Source: Furfurilactobacillus curtus
GTDB lineage: Bacteria; Bacillota; Bacilli; Lactobacillales; Lactobacillaceae
DNA length: 64,000 nt
Assembly (NCBI RefSeq): GCF_045862785.1
Contig: NZ_BQXO01000002.1
Location: 496,001-560,000, forward strand
Direction: 5' to 3'
In this document: piece after piece, positions 16,008 to 23,377 of the stretch
Position numbering within the stretch: the first letter of the stretch is position 1
How the letters are laid out: each line of letters begins with the position of its first letter
Made by a program: the position numbers and the translations under genes
Notes under the pieces: generated by a model
What the model was told of the DNA's origin: nothing
The model's database searches: none
Seen by the model: the letters and a program-made list of their open reading frames with translations, nothing else

Positions 16008-16778
16008 ATGGCATTATTTCATCGTAAGACAAAAAAACTTTCTGAAGACACGATGCTAAACGGGGCGAAAGTCATCACGGCTGTTCACCCAAAAGCAATC
16101 GTCTCAGAACAATTCCGTACGATTCGAACCAATATTGAATTTGCATCAGTGACACATCCTGTAAAAACCATCATGTTTACGTCGGCTGATGCCAGTGAAG
16201 GCAAGTCAACCGTTTCAGCTAACTTGGCCATTACGTGGGCCCAACAAGGCAAACGGGTATTATTTGTGGATGCTGATTTGCGACGGCCAACCGTGCACAA
16301 GACGTTTAGCGTCGAAAATGTGAATGGACTGACGAGCATCCTCGCACAGAACAAGGTCGAAAATTACCGCGACCTGGTCCAGACGACGCCTGTTGAAAAT
16401 CTGTATGTGGTGACTAGTGGACCGGTGCCTCCCAACCCATCAGAATTGTTGAACTCTAAACGGATGGACACCTTGATTAAGCGAATGCATGATGACTTTG
16501 ACATGGTCGTCTTTGACGTGCCGCCAATGCTAACTGTGACTGCCGCCCAACTATTGACCGCTAAAGTTGACGGCGTGGTGTTGGTCGTTCGTTTCGGGGT
16601 CACCAATAAAGCTGCTTTATCGCGAACTAAGGAACTATTGGATTTGGCTCACGCGAACGTGTTAGGCTATGTTATGAACGATAGCACTGGAGAATCAGAA
16701 CGCAGCGGTTATGGCTACGGTTACGGTTATGGCTACGGATATGGTTACGGGAGTACGGAGACGAAGAAGGATAAATAA
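16008..16778 (+). CDS. Bacterial tyrosine kinase (CpsD/CapB type)
   Basis: Cytosolic BY-kinase of 256 aa controlling exopolysaccharide production. Motifs are Walker A SADASEGKSTVSAN, Walker A' VLFVDADLRRP and Walker B VVFDVPP. The C-terminus carries an autophosphorylation cluster of eight alternating Tyr-Gly pairs, more regular than the usual scattered tyrosines. AAGGAGA lies 5 bases before the ATG at 16008; a TTG at 15993 overlaps that site and is rejected. The activator domain is the upstream Wzz-like protein; dephosphorylation is by the next gene product. Confidence 0.93.
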   Translation: MALFHRKTKKLSEDTMLNGAKVITAVHPKAIVSEQFRTIRTNIEFASVTHPVKTIMFTSADASEGKSTVSANLAITWAQQGKRVLFVDADLRRPTVHKTFSVENVNGLTSILAQNKVENYRDLVQTTPVENLYVVTSGPVPPNPSELLNSKRMDTLIKRMHDDFDMVVFDVPPMLTVTAAQLLTAKVDGVVLVVRFGVTNKAALSRTKELLDLAHANVLGYVMNDSTGESERSGYGYGYGYGYGYGYGSTETKKDK

Positions 16779-16780
16779 TC

Positions 16781-17566
16781 ATGGCAGTTGTTGATTTGCA
16801 TTGTCACCTATTACCCGGTGTGGATGATGGGTCTAAGAACATGGAAATATCATTAGAACTGGCGGCTGACGCAGTTGATAACGGCGTGACCCATGCTTTA
16901 TTAACGCCACATCATCTCAATGGGGTTTACGTAAACCATAAGGCGGATGTACTAACGGCCACCGCTAAGTTTGCTGAGCAATTACAACTCAATGGCATTG
17001 ATTTAAAAGTGTTTCCTGGTCAAGAAGTGCGGATTAATGGTGATTTACTGACCGCTATAGATCAAGATGATATTCTGTATGCAGACGAGACTGGCAAGTA
17101 CATGATGCTGGAATTTCCAGACAATGAAGTGCCAGCCTACACCAAGGCAATGATTGCTGAAATTGAGCAACGTGGCGTGATCCCAGTGATTGTTCATCCA
17201 GAACGCAATACGGCCATCTTAGCTAAGCCAGAATTACTCCTTGAACTAATCGGACAGCACGATTGTTTAGCTCAATTGACGGCCAGTAGTTATGTCGGGA
17301 CATTTGGCAAAAAAGTTGCCAACTTTAGTTACCAACTCATTGAAGCTGGGCAAGTCAATGTGTTAGCGTCGGATGCCCATCATTTACCCGGTCGTAAGTA
17401 TGAGATGCGGCAGGCATTTGAAAAGTTGACTAAAGATTTTGGCGCCGATCGAGCGGAACTTTTTGAGCGCAGTGCCGAAAATATTTTAAATGGCAACCCC
17501 GTAGAACGCCCCATTGTTTCAGAAATTAAAACAAAACGGCGCGGTCTGTTTGGGTTTAGACGATAA
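16781..17566 (+). CDS. PHP-type tyrosine-protein phosphatase (CpsB/YwqE family)
   Basis: Removes phosphate from the BY-kinase tyrosine cluster. It is 261 aa and starts two bases after the kinase stop. Metal-binding residues of the PHP fold are visible: VDLHCHLLPGVDDG at the N-terminus, TPHH near residue 44, EVRIN, HPERN near 139 and SDAHH near 199. It ends the triad; a terminator follows directly and no glycosyltransferase, polymerase or flippase gene is present. Confidence 0.93.
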   Translation: MAVVDLHCHLLPGVDDGSKNMEISLELAADAVDNGVTHALLTPHHLNGVYVNHKADVLTATAKFAEQLQLNGIDLKVFPGQEVRINGDLLTAIDQDDILYADETGKYMMLEFPDNEVPAYTKAMIAEIEQRGVIPVIVHPERNTAILAKPELLLELIGQHDCLAQLTASSYVGTFGKKVANFSYQLIEAGQVNVLASDAHHLPGRKYEMRQAFEKLTKDFGADRAELFERSAENILNGNPVERPIVSEIKTKRRGLFGFRR

Positions 17567-17570
17567 TCCT

Positions 17571-17616
17571 AAAATGCCACACCAATGTCTGTGAAGACGT
17601 TGGTGTGGCATTTTTT
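17571..17616. terminator. Bidirectional terminator after the phosphatase gene
   Basis: Stem of about 19 bp (17571-17589 with 17595-17613) with A-rich and T-rich flanks, between convergent genes. Confidence 0.93.
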
Positions 17617-17617
17617 A

Positions 17618-18793
17618 TTATTCAATTGTAACGGTATAGGTGGCTTGTTCGCCGACGACGAGTCGTTGGAGCCGCTGCAATAATAGTAGCAGCCAGGCAA
17701 ATGCCATGGTAAAGCCGATTAATTCATAGGCCGTCAGTGATAAGTAACCAATCGGCTGAAATAGTAACGAGGCGGTGACAAGTAATCCACCAATGACGTA
17801 GGATAACGTGATGAATTCAGGCGTTAAGCGGGGTAGAAAGTAGCGAATGCCAATAATAATAGCAATGATGCAGTAGACCATCAGTGAAGCCATTTGATCG
17901 TGGATCAGATGCAACCATCCGCGGCCATTATTGGCAAATACGCCCACGCCTGCTAATGAAAGCGCCGTTAAAGTTAACAAAATTCGCAATGTGATGAGTC
18001 GGCGAGTTGTGCCAAAGCGTTTCTGCAAATTGACAAAAATAAAATCGACTAATGCCAAAGTTAATAGCGCCGATACAATCAACGTCAAATTAAATTGCCA
18101 ACTGTAACTGGCTTTTTGGGTCCCCAAGAAGCTGATGTTATGTTCCCACCAACGTTTATTACTATTTGTGATCATGGCAGATAGGGCACCGCCAACAATG
18201 ACGGAAATTAGCAATAGGAAAATCATATTGGCCGATAGGGCTGTTACTGAGAGAATCATCAAATAATTAATTAAACTGACGAACAAAAAGAAGAGAAAGG
18301 TAGATGTAAATTGGTCAAAGGTGACGCTTTTAAATAAAATCCCCATAAACCAGAAAAATCCCAACACGGCAACAGTTAAAATGACAATAAAAGATAGTAG
18401 GATAGTAGGAAAACTGCGCCAATATAGTGAACCTGTTAGCCAACGTTGAATGTCGCGCTTTTGAATGAAGTAAAAAAAGATAAAAGATAACGAACCGGTA
18501 ATCAATCCCAATGTAATCACGGCACTAGCAATCGAGTCATTACCAGTTAACGCAATTTGTGTTTGGTTACGACTGGCAAAGTAACCGAAAAAGATGAGAC
18601 TAGCTAAAATTGATGGAATTAGGAACCAGCGCGTCGGCAAAGTCTGTTGTTCTCGTGTGGCGTGTTGGGCTTTTAACGTCACCTGTTGACTGTCATCAGC
18701 CGGCACGGTGATTTGTAATTGGTCGCCGACATGAAGGCGAAGCTGCTTAATGACAGCAGCTGGTAGTGCAATTTTATGATTGTCTGAGGACAT
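17618..18793 (-). CDS. AbrB-like domain fused to DUF998-type membrane protein
   Basis: A 391-aa protein. Residues 1-45 look like a swapped-hairpin AbrB/SpoVT/MazE domain (KIALPAAVIKQLRLHVGDQL, then QVTLK). Residues 57-380 form about eight to ten membrane helices resembling DUF998-type proteins. The loop HNISFLGT..YSW and the LHLIHDQMAS segment are typical. AAAGGAAA precedes the ATG. Function is unknown; a DNA-binding-like domain tied to a membrane protein suggests membrane-linked regulation or a protein-protein adaptor. It is monocistronic and convergent to the polysaccharide triad. Confidence 0.75.
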   Translation of the reverse strand: MSSDNHKIALPAAVIKQLRLHVGDQLQITVPADDSQQVTLKAQHATREQQTLPTRWFLIPSILASLIFFGYFASRNQTQIALTGNDSIASAVITLGLITGSLSFIFFYFIQKRDIQRWLTGSLYWRSFPTILLSFIVILTVAVLGFFWFMGILFKSVTFDQFTSTFLFFLFVSLINYLMILSVTALSANMIFLLLISVIVGGALSAMITNSNKRWWEHNISFLGTQKASYSWQFNLTLIVSALLTLALVDFIFVNLQKRFGTTRRLITLRILLTLTALSLAGVGVFANNGRGWLHLIHDQMASLMVYCIIAIIIGIRYFLPRLTPEFITLSYVIGGLLVTASLLFQPIGYLSLTAYELIGFTMAFAWLLLLLQRLQRLVVGEQATYTVTIE

Positions 18794-18924
18794 AATGATT
18801 TCCTTTTTTACGAATGGTTGTCAAACAAGTACTGTGTTTCATTTTACAGGTTTTAAAACGATTGCGCATGAAAACCCCCACGGAAAAACATCTTAGTGAA
18901 CGAAGCGGGTCATTTGAAAAATGT

Positions 18925-18954
18925 TTGATTACATTAAAATGAGTATGCTAATAT
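18925..18954 (+). promoter_or_regulatory. Promoter of the ASCH-GNAT-GNAT genes
   Basis: TTGATT (18925-18930), an 18-base spacer and TAATAT (18949-18954), about 60 bases before the first start codon. Confidence 0.6.
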
Positions 18955-19013
18955 AAATCTAATCTTAAAACCAGTTTATTGGATGAGTTGAGGTTAATTG
19001 AGGTGTGATAAGG

Positions 19014-19532
19014 ATGACTGAAGTATTCGATCAAGCTCACGATCCGGTGAAATTAGCGACGATCGCAAGCTTTTGGCAACGGTTTTTGAACAGTAACGAC
19101 TTGCCTGTTTTACCGCAACCAGAACCGTGGGGATTTGGCAACAATCCTCAGATGGCTAACGATTTAGCCCAATTGGTGGTCCAGGGCATTAAAACGGCGA
19201 CTTCATCAGCCGTTACTGACCCAATCAATGAGCCACCGGTACAAGTTGGGGATTACGATATTGTTTTGGATGGTCAACAACAGCCGGTGGCGATTATAAA
19301 GACGGTTGTTCAAGAAACAATGCCGTTTAATCGAGTAACCGCTGAGCATGCCTATCACGAGGGGGAAGGAGACCGAACCCTCGCCAATTGGCGGAGCGCA
19401 CATGAAGCGTTTTGGCGACAAGAATTAGCGCAGGAGGCGATTAAATTTAGCGATCAATTGTCGGTCTCTTGTGAGGTGTTTGAGTTAGTCGTGACGCCAA
19501 CGGATTTGGGGATGAATGAAAATGGTAATTGA
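19014..19532 (+). CDS. ASCH domain protein
   Basis: A 172-aa cytosolic protein with the ASCH fold: the family-type KTATSSAV segment near residue 60, then VQVGDYDIVLDGQQQPVAIIKT and an ANWRSAHEAFW helix. ASCH proteins are RNA-binding-like; some hydrolyse N4-acylcytidines. GAGG lies 10 bases before the ATG at 19014, while the in-frame GTG at 19005 is too close. The gene overlaps the next by 17 bases. Confidence 0.82.
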   Translation: MTEVFDQAHDPVKLATIASFWQRFLNSNDLPVLPQPEPWGFGNNPQMANDLAQLVVQGIKTATSSAVTDPINEPPVQVGDYDIVLDGQQQPVAIIKTVVQETMPFNRVTAEHAYHEGEGDRTLANWRSAHEAFWRQELAQEAIKFSDQLSVSCEVFELVVTPTDLGMNENGN

Positions 19533-20061
19533 AAATGACTTCATCGGTCCACGGGTTAGCTTAGCTGCGTTCAAATCAACGGACGCTGATATATTGGTAC
19601 AAACCCAATTTGATCCTGCTTTGATTGCGATGGCGACAGATAATCGATGGCCACGTGACGCTGCTAGATTTGTGCAAGAATTTTCATCGCAGTCGCTTGT
19701 GATGACATTAATGGTTCGTCTTCGTGAAACGCAAGCATTGTTGGGCTGGTTAAGATTATCGGACATGCAGCTTAAAAATCGTGGTGCAGTGCTCAGTATT
19801 GCCGTTTTAAATGAACAAAATCGACATCAAGGGTACGGCCGAGAAGCAATCCAGCTCGCCTTACAAATTGCCTTTAATCAACTCAATTTGCATAAAGTAC
19901 GGGGGTGGATTAACGCGGATAACTTGTCTGCGCAACACTTATTTGAGCATGTCGGCTTTAATAAGGAAGGCACACTGCGACAGCAACGCTTCATATCGGG
20001 GCAACGCGTGGATCAGAATTTGTATGGGTTATTGCAGAATGATTGGCGAAGTGAGGGTTAA
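19516..20061 (+). CDS. GNAT family N-acetyltransferase (RimJ/RimL-like), first copy
   Basis: A 181-aa acetyl-CoA-dependent acetyltransferase. The acetyl-CoA binding segment is RHQGYGREAIQLAL, followed by LHKVRGWINADNLSAQHLFEHVGF, the typical end of the GNAT core. Substrate is unknown. It overlaps the ASCH gene and is followed 3 bases later by a second GNAT gene of similar layout, which suggests an old tandem duplication. Confidence 0.87.
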   Translation: MKMVIENDFIGPRVSLAAFKSTDADILVQTQFDPALIAMATDNRWPRDAARFVQEFSSQSLVMTLMVRLRETQALLGWLRLSDMQLKNRGAVLSIAVLNEQNRHQGYGREAIQLALQIAFNQLNLHKVRGWINADNLSAQHLFEHVGFNKEGTLRQQRFISGQRVDQNLYGLLQNDWRSEG

Positions 20062-20064
20062 TCA

Positions 20065-20598
20065 ATGAAATCTTTATTTAAAACGGAGCGTTTGTTGCTG
20101 ACAGAGGCTTATCCGGGTGATGCAACCTATTTTGCTCGCCATCAATTGGACGATAATTTTGCTCAGTTAAGTGCTTGGGACGTTGAAACCCCGCGTTCGC
20201 CGCAACGTTTTATTAATATGTTAAATGCCACTAATCCGACCCACTTTATCTTTGTGATGCGTCTGCAATCGACGGATCAGCCGTTGGGTTGGATTGAATT
20301 GACTAACGTGAGCTTAGCGGACCAAACAGCCGAATTGGGAATTGGCATTTTTGTGGGTGCCCAACGCAATCATGGTTACGGTCGCGAAGCAATCGAAGGT
20401 TTGTTAACTTGGGGATTCGGTGAATTGGGCTTATTTAAAATTAATTTGTCAGTTAACGAAAATAATCCCATGGCGATCCATGTCTATGAGCAGGTGGGCT
20501 TTAAACGAGAAGCAACTGATCGTGAAGCACTATTGGCTGACGGACGATGGCTAGATCGTTATGTCTACGGATTGTTGCGTTCGGATTGGCGTCAGTAA
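20065..20598 (+). CDS. GNAT family N-acetyltransferase (RimJ/RimL-like), second copy
   Basis: A 177-aa acetyltransferase with RNHGYGREAIEGLLTWGF as acetyl-CoA site and NENNPMAIHVYEQVGFKREA near the end. It shares layout and C-terminal VYGLLRSDWR/LYGLLQNDWR with the preceding gene product. The substrate is unknown; family members acetylate protein N-termini, antibiotics or small amines. Last gene of the ASCH-GNAT-GNAT operon. Confidence 0.88.
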   Translation: MKSLFKTERLLLTEAYPGDATYFARHQLDDNFAQLSAWDVETPRSPQRFINMLNATNPTHFIFVMRLQSTDQPLGWIELTNVSLADQTAELGIGIFVGAQRNHGYGREAIEGLLTWGFGELGLFKINLSVNENNPMAIHVYEQVGFKREATDREALLADGRWLDRYVYGLLRSDWRQ

Positions 20599-20703
20599 AC
20601 GAGTGGCTTTGATTAGTTAAAGCTTATTTCAAACAAAAGAATTCCCATCATGAGCAAACCGTGGTACAATCACTTAAATTATTAGGAACGGGGGGCTTGC
20701 TAG

Positions 20704-20829
20704 ATGGAAACCCTATTAGCAATTTTATTAATGATCTTGACGGCAGTGGTTCTAATTTGGAGCGACTTCAAAGTTGCGATTCGTCGACCACCGCGGACAA
20801 AAACACTAAAGGAAGATTTGACTGAATAG
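20704..20829 (+). CDS. Small single-span membrane protein, 41 aa
   Basis: An open frame of 41 codons. Residues 3-19 are strongly hydrophobic (TLLAILLMILTAVVLIW), followed by a basic stretch (IRRPPRTKTLK) and an acidic end, so an N-out/C-in single helix is expected. A GGGGGG ribosome binding site lies 8 bases before the ATG, a TACAAT -10 box is at 20663, and a hairpin with a T-run follows the stop. It is not recognised. It resembles small membrane regulators only in form. Confidence 0.6.
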   Translation: METLLAILLMILTAVVLIWSDFKVAIRRPPRTKTLKEDLTE

Positions 20830-20851
20830 CTAATGTAATATGCCTTAGACG

Positions 20852-20884
20852 AAAAATCATCGCGATTAAGTGGTGGTTTTTTTG
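20852..20884 (+). terminator. Terminator after the 41-aa gene
   Basis: AAAAATCATC pairs with GGTGGTTTTT (several G-U pairs) and runs into a T-tract of eight. Weak but well placed. Confidence 0.6.
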
Positions 20885-20985
20885 TTTCGCTCAGATTTCA
20901 TTGTCAAGTTCCATCGACCTGTTGTCTGTGGTAGCGCTCGATACCCCCGGCTTGCTTGGCACTGCTTTCTTTAATGGCAAAAGAC

Positions 20986-21015
20986 TTGAAAAGTGAAGCG
21001 TTGGGCCGATATAAT
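20986..21015 (+). promoter_or_regulatory. Promoter of the DUF1003 leader
   Basis: TTGAAA (20986-20991), an 18-base spacer and a perfect TATAAT (21010-21015). Transcription would start near 21022, giving a leader of about 175 bases before the DUF1003 gene. Confidence 0.75.
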
Positions 21016-21196
21016 GAGGGCGTAAGTTACTTGGCAATTAGGAAAGGCAGGTGGGCAATATGTTTACAACAGATTATCAGCTTGGTTCAACCAGCGACGA
21101 TGGTCCCGCGTGTTTGCAGTCAGAAGACGGACATAGATCCCGCCTAGCTAACTGTGGACGCGTCAAATTTAGCAACTAAGCGAGAGGAATGCTCTC
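21016..21196 (+). promoter_or_regulatory. Long leader of the DUF1003 gene with possible RBS-masking hairpins
   Basis: AGGTGGG (21049-21055), the ribosome binding site of a 39-codon leader frame, can pair with CCCGCCT (21139-21145, one G-U). Just before the DUF1003 start, GAGAG (21182-21186) and CTCTC (21192-21196) form a hairpin that covers the AGAGGA ribosome binding site. This looks like translational control, but it matches no riboswitch class I know. Confidence 0.5.
21060..21179 (+). CDS. Leader open reading frame, 39 aa
   Basis: ATG at 21060 opens 39 codons ending 17 bases before the DUF1003 start. The product is polar, begins MFTTDYQLGSTSDD and holds two Cys. An AGGTGGG ribosome binding site lies 4 bases upstream of the start. 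It has no homologue I recognise. It may be a leader peptide whose translation opens the downstream start, or chance within a structured leader. Confidence 0.4.
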   Translation: MFTTDYQLGSTSDDGPACLQSEDGHRSRLANCGRVKFSN

Positions 21197-21955
21197 ATGC
21201 AAGAATTTAACGGTGGTTCAGTTCACTGTCTGGTTGATCAGAAGTCGTTTGATCTAGTAGATGGTGTTTTCCTAGAAGACTTGGATGGTTCCTTAAAGGC
21301 GTTGATTCGTCAGGACTTTCCCAAGGCGACAAACCAAGATTTTATCTGTAGTGAACATTTGGTTCATTATCGTTTATTAAAAATGGATCAAATGATTGCC
21401 AAAGACTATCGGCAAAATCATAAGCTTAATCAAAAGTTGACGCGTGTTTTAGCAAAAGACACCTATCAAGCGATCGATGTTCGGGAGCAATTGGAACATT
21501 CACTAACAGTTGGTCAGCGGGTTGCGGATGCTGTCGCGCACTTCGGTGGGAGCTGGCCCTTTATTATTTCATTTATTACGGTCATGATTGGTTGGATTGT
21601 GATTAACTCGTTGCACCTGTTTGGTGTCCATTTTGATCCTTATCCTTTCATTCTATTGAATTTGTTCTTAAGCATGGTGGCGGCGATTCAGGCACCGCTC
21701 ATCATGATGAGTCAAAATCGGGCGGCTGAATATGATCGGTTACAGTCGATTAATGACTATCACGTGAATTTGAAATCAGAAGAAGAAATTCGCGTGCTCC
21801 ATTCTAAGGTCGATCATCTTATCCAACAAGATCAGCCGAATCTGTTGGCGATTCAAAAGATTCAAACAGAAATGTTGGGTTCTATTGAATCTCAGGTCAA
21901 TGAACTACGACGTCTGCAGACATCCTTTGACCAGCAATTACCACCTTCGAAATAG
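21197..21955 (+). CDS. DUF1003 membrane protein
   Basis: A 252-aa protein. The DUF1003 core covers about residues 100-200: GQRVADAVAHFGGSWPF, helix IISFITVMIGWIVINSL, then FDPYPFILLNLFLS, a second helix and QNRAAEYDRL. A long helical, probably coiled-coil, C-terminus follows (VDHLIQQ to the end) and the N-terminal 95 residues are cytosolic. Function is not established. Its ribosome binding site lies in a small hairpin at the end of a long leader, so expression is probably controlled after transcription starts. Confidence 0.87.
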   Translation: MQEFNGGSVHCLVDQKSFDLVDGVFLEDLDGSLKALIRQDFPKATNQDFICSEHLVHYRLLKMDQMIAKDYRQNHKLNQKLTRVLAKDTYQAIDVREQLEHSLTVGQRVADAVAHFGGSWPFIISFITVMIGWIVINSLHLFGVHFDPYPFILLNLFLSMVAAIQAPLIMMSQNRAAEYDRLQSINDYHVNLKSEEEIRVLHSKVDHLIQQDQPNLLAIQKIQTEMLGSIESQVNELRRLQTSFDQQLPPSK

Positions 21956-21965
21956 ATTTTGATCG

Positions 21966-21991
21966 CGACTACCATTGGTGGTCGTTTTTTT
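21966..21991 (+). terminator. Terminator of the DUF1003 gene
   Basis: CGACTACC and GGTGGTCG pair (one G-U) across a 3-base loop, followed by seven T. Confidence 0.9.
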
Positions 21992-22229
21992 GTGCAATCG
22001 TATTGTAAGCCGCGCTAATCTAATCTTTTTCCTAATCGTGAATACTATTGTACTTGGCAAGGCATGCTGAGTAGCGTATCCATGAGCGTTGAATTGAGTT
22101 GGTACGAGCTTATAAGTACGAAAAATTGCGATTCATTTCGATGTCGCTTATTTTAATATTAGAACAGTAGGGGAATCGTTGTATCAACCCACGGCTCAAT
22201 TAATTTGATGTGGAAAGGAATGTGCACTT

Positions 22230-22850
22230 ATGACAAGTAAACCAAAACGTGATTTTCATGTAGATGAATTGATGAATCCTGACGATACCGTCTTTACGGT
22301 GATCGATTATCAACCAACACAAATCAATTCAATTAATTCGATGGACCGGGCTCAACTAATTCGAAACATTGTCGTCACACAGAAAATTATTAACGCCTTT
22401 CATATTCCGACGATCCTCTCAACTGTTAATGTTGCTACCGGTCGCAATCAAGATACGATTCCTGAATTGAAGGCTGTTTTACCCAATGTTAAATCATATG
22501 ATCGGACTTCAATTAATGCCTGGGAAGATGAAGATTTTTACAATGCAGTGAAAGCAACGGGTAAACACAAAATTATTATTGCCGCTTTATGGACGGAAGC
22601 TTGTTTGACCTTTCCAACCCTCGATGCAATGCGGGAAGGGTTCGAGGTCTTTCCGGTTGTGGACGCGGTGGGAGGAACTTCAGTCACTGCGCATGAAACT
22701 GCGATTCAACGGGTTACCGCTGCTGGAGCGCAACCGACCACGATTGCTCAATTAGCGTGTGAATTACAGCGTGATTGGAACAGGACTGAGACAGTACCCG
22801 ACTTTACTAACTTAATGACTGAAGCAGGTGTTTTCCTGAAATTAAGCTAA
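22230..22850 (+). CDS. Isochorismatase family hydrolase (YcaC-like)
   Basis: Cysteine hydrolase of 206 aa. The catalytic Asp is in TVIDYQPTQ near residue 26, and the nucleophile Cys in ALWTEACLTFP near 130, with the usual cis-peptide neighbourhood before it. The YcaC-like members have unknown substrates; related enzymes act on nicotinamide or isochorismate. A GGAAAGGAA site precedes the ATG. It is followed after 25 bases by a 119-aa gene. The 274 bases upstream hold no gene; CTTATAAG at 22110 is a short palindrome. Confidence 0.85.
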   Translation: MTSKPKRDFHVDELMNPDDTVFTVIDYQPTQINSINSMDRAQLIRNIVVTQKIINAFHIPTILSTVNVATGRNQDTIPELKAVLPNVKSYDRTSINAWEDEDFYNAVKATGKHKIIIAALWTEACLTFPTLDAMREGFEVFPVVDAVGGTSVTAHETAIQRVTAAGAQPTTIAQLACELQRDWNRTETVPDFTNLMTEAGVFLKLS

Positions 22851-22875
22851 TAACTAGACAAAAGGAGGCAAAGAT

Positions 22876-23235
22876 ATGTTAGATGTTAAAGATTCCATTG
22901 ATCGACTACAATGGACCGTCGATCATCACTTTCTACACATTCAGGCGCAACATGAATTTATGCGCGCTTGGGCAGTTCAGTTTGAGATGGCGTACACCGA
23001 TTTTCGGGTGATTCAAATGGCTTTACAATTAGGCGGCGAAGAAAATCATCCATTGTTAAAAGCGTTTGCAGCTGCTTACGAAGATGTTTACCAATACGAG
23101 TATGAATTTGCCGCTGGTGGCTTAGAGGGCTTCAACGCTAAGTTCGGTGCAGACGATATGACCAAGTACCAAGCTGCGGTGAAAACGATGGATGGCCTTA
23201 TTGAACAGATCAAAGCGGTCAAGGTTGATTATTAA
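22876..23235 (+). CDS. Conserved-looking hypothetical protein, 119 aa
   Basis: Not recognised. The product is soluble, predicted all-helical, and rich in aromatic residues and His in the first half (VDHHFLHIQAQHEFMRAW). A perfect AAAGGAGG lies 9 bases before the ATG, and a strong terminator follows, so it is very probably a real gene. It is likely co-transcribed with the isochorismatase-like gene. Confidence 0.75.
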   Translation: MLDVKDSIDRLQWTVDHHFLHIQAQHEFMRAWAVQFEMAYTDFRVIQMALQLGGEENHPLLKAFAAAYEDVYQYEYEFAAGGLEGFNAKFGADDMTKYQAAVKTMDGLIEQIKAVKVDY

Positions 23236-23264
23236 TTTTGAAATATAAACATCGTTAACAACGA

Positions 23265-23304
23265 AAAAATCCTTAACTCGGTTTTAGAGTTAAGGATTTT
23301 TCTT
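23265..23304 (+). terminator. Terminator after the 119-aa gene
   Basis: Perfect 15-bp stem AAAAATCCTTAACTC / GAGTTAAGGATTTTT with a 7-base loop, then TCTTTTT. Confidence 0.95.
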
Positions 23305-23377
23305 TTTGACTCGTATGACAGATGGTTATGTTTATCAGCGTTAGCTAAGTTTGCTACCTTGTCCTGCAGCAAAAAAA

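Noticed and set aside
20956..21147. Frame of 63 codons before DUF1003
   Set aside because: It covers the TTGAAA/TATAAT promoter and the leader; the frame starting at 21060 has a better ribosome binding site.
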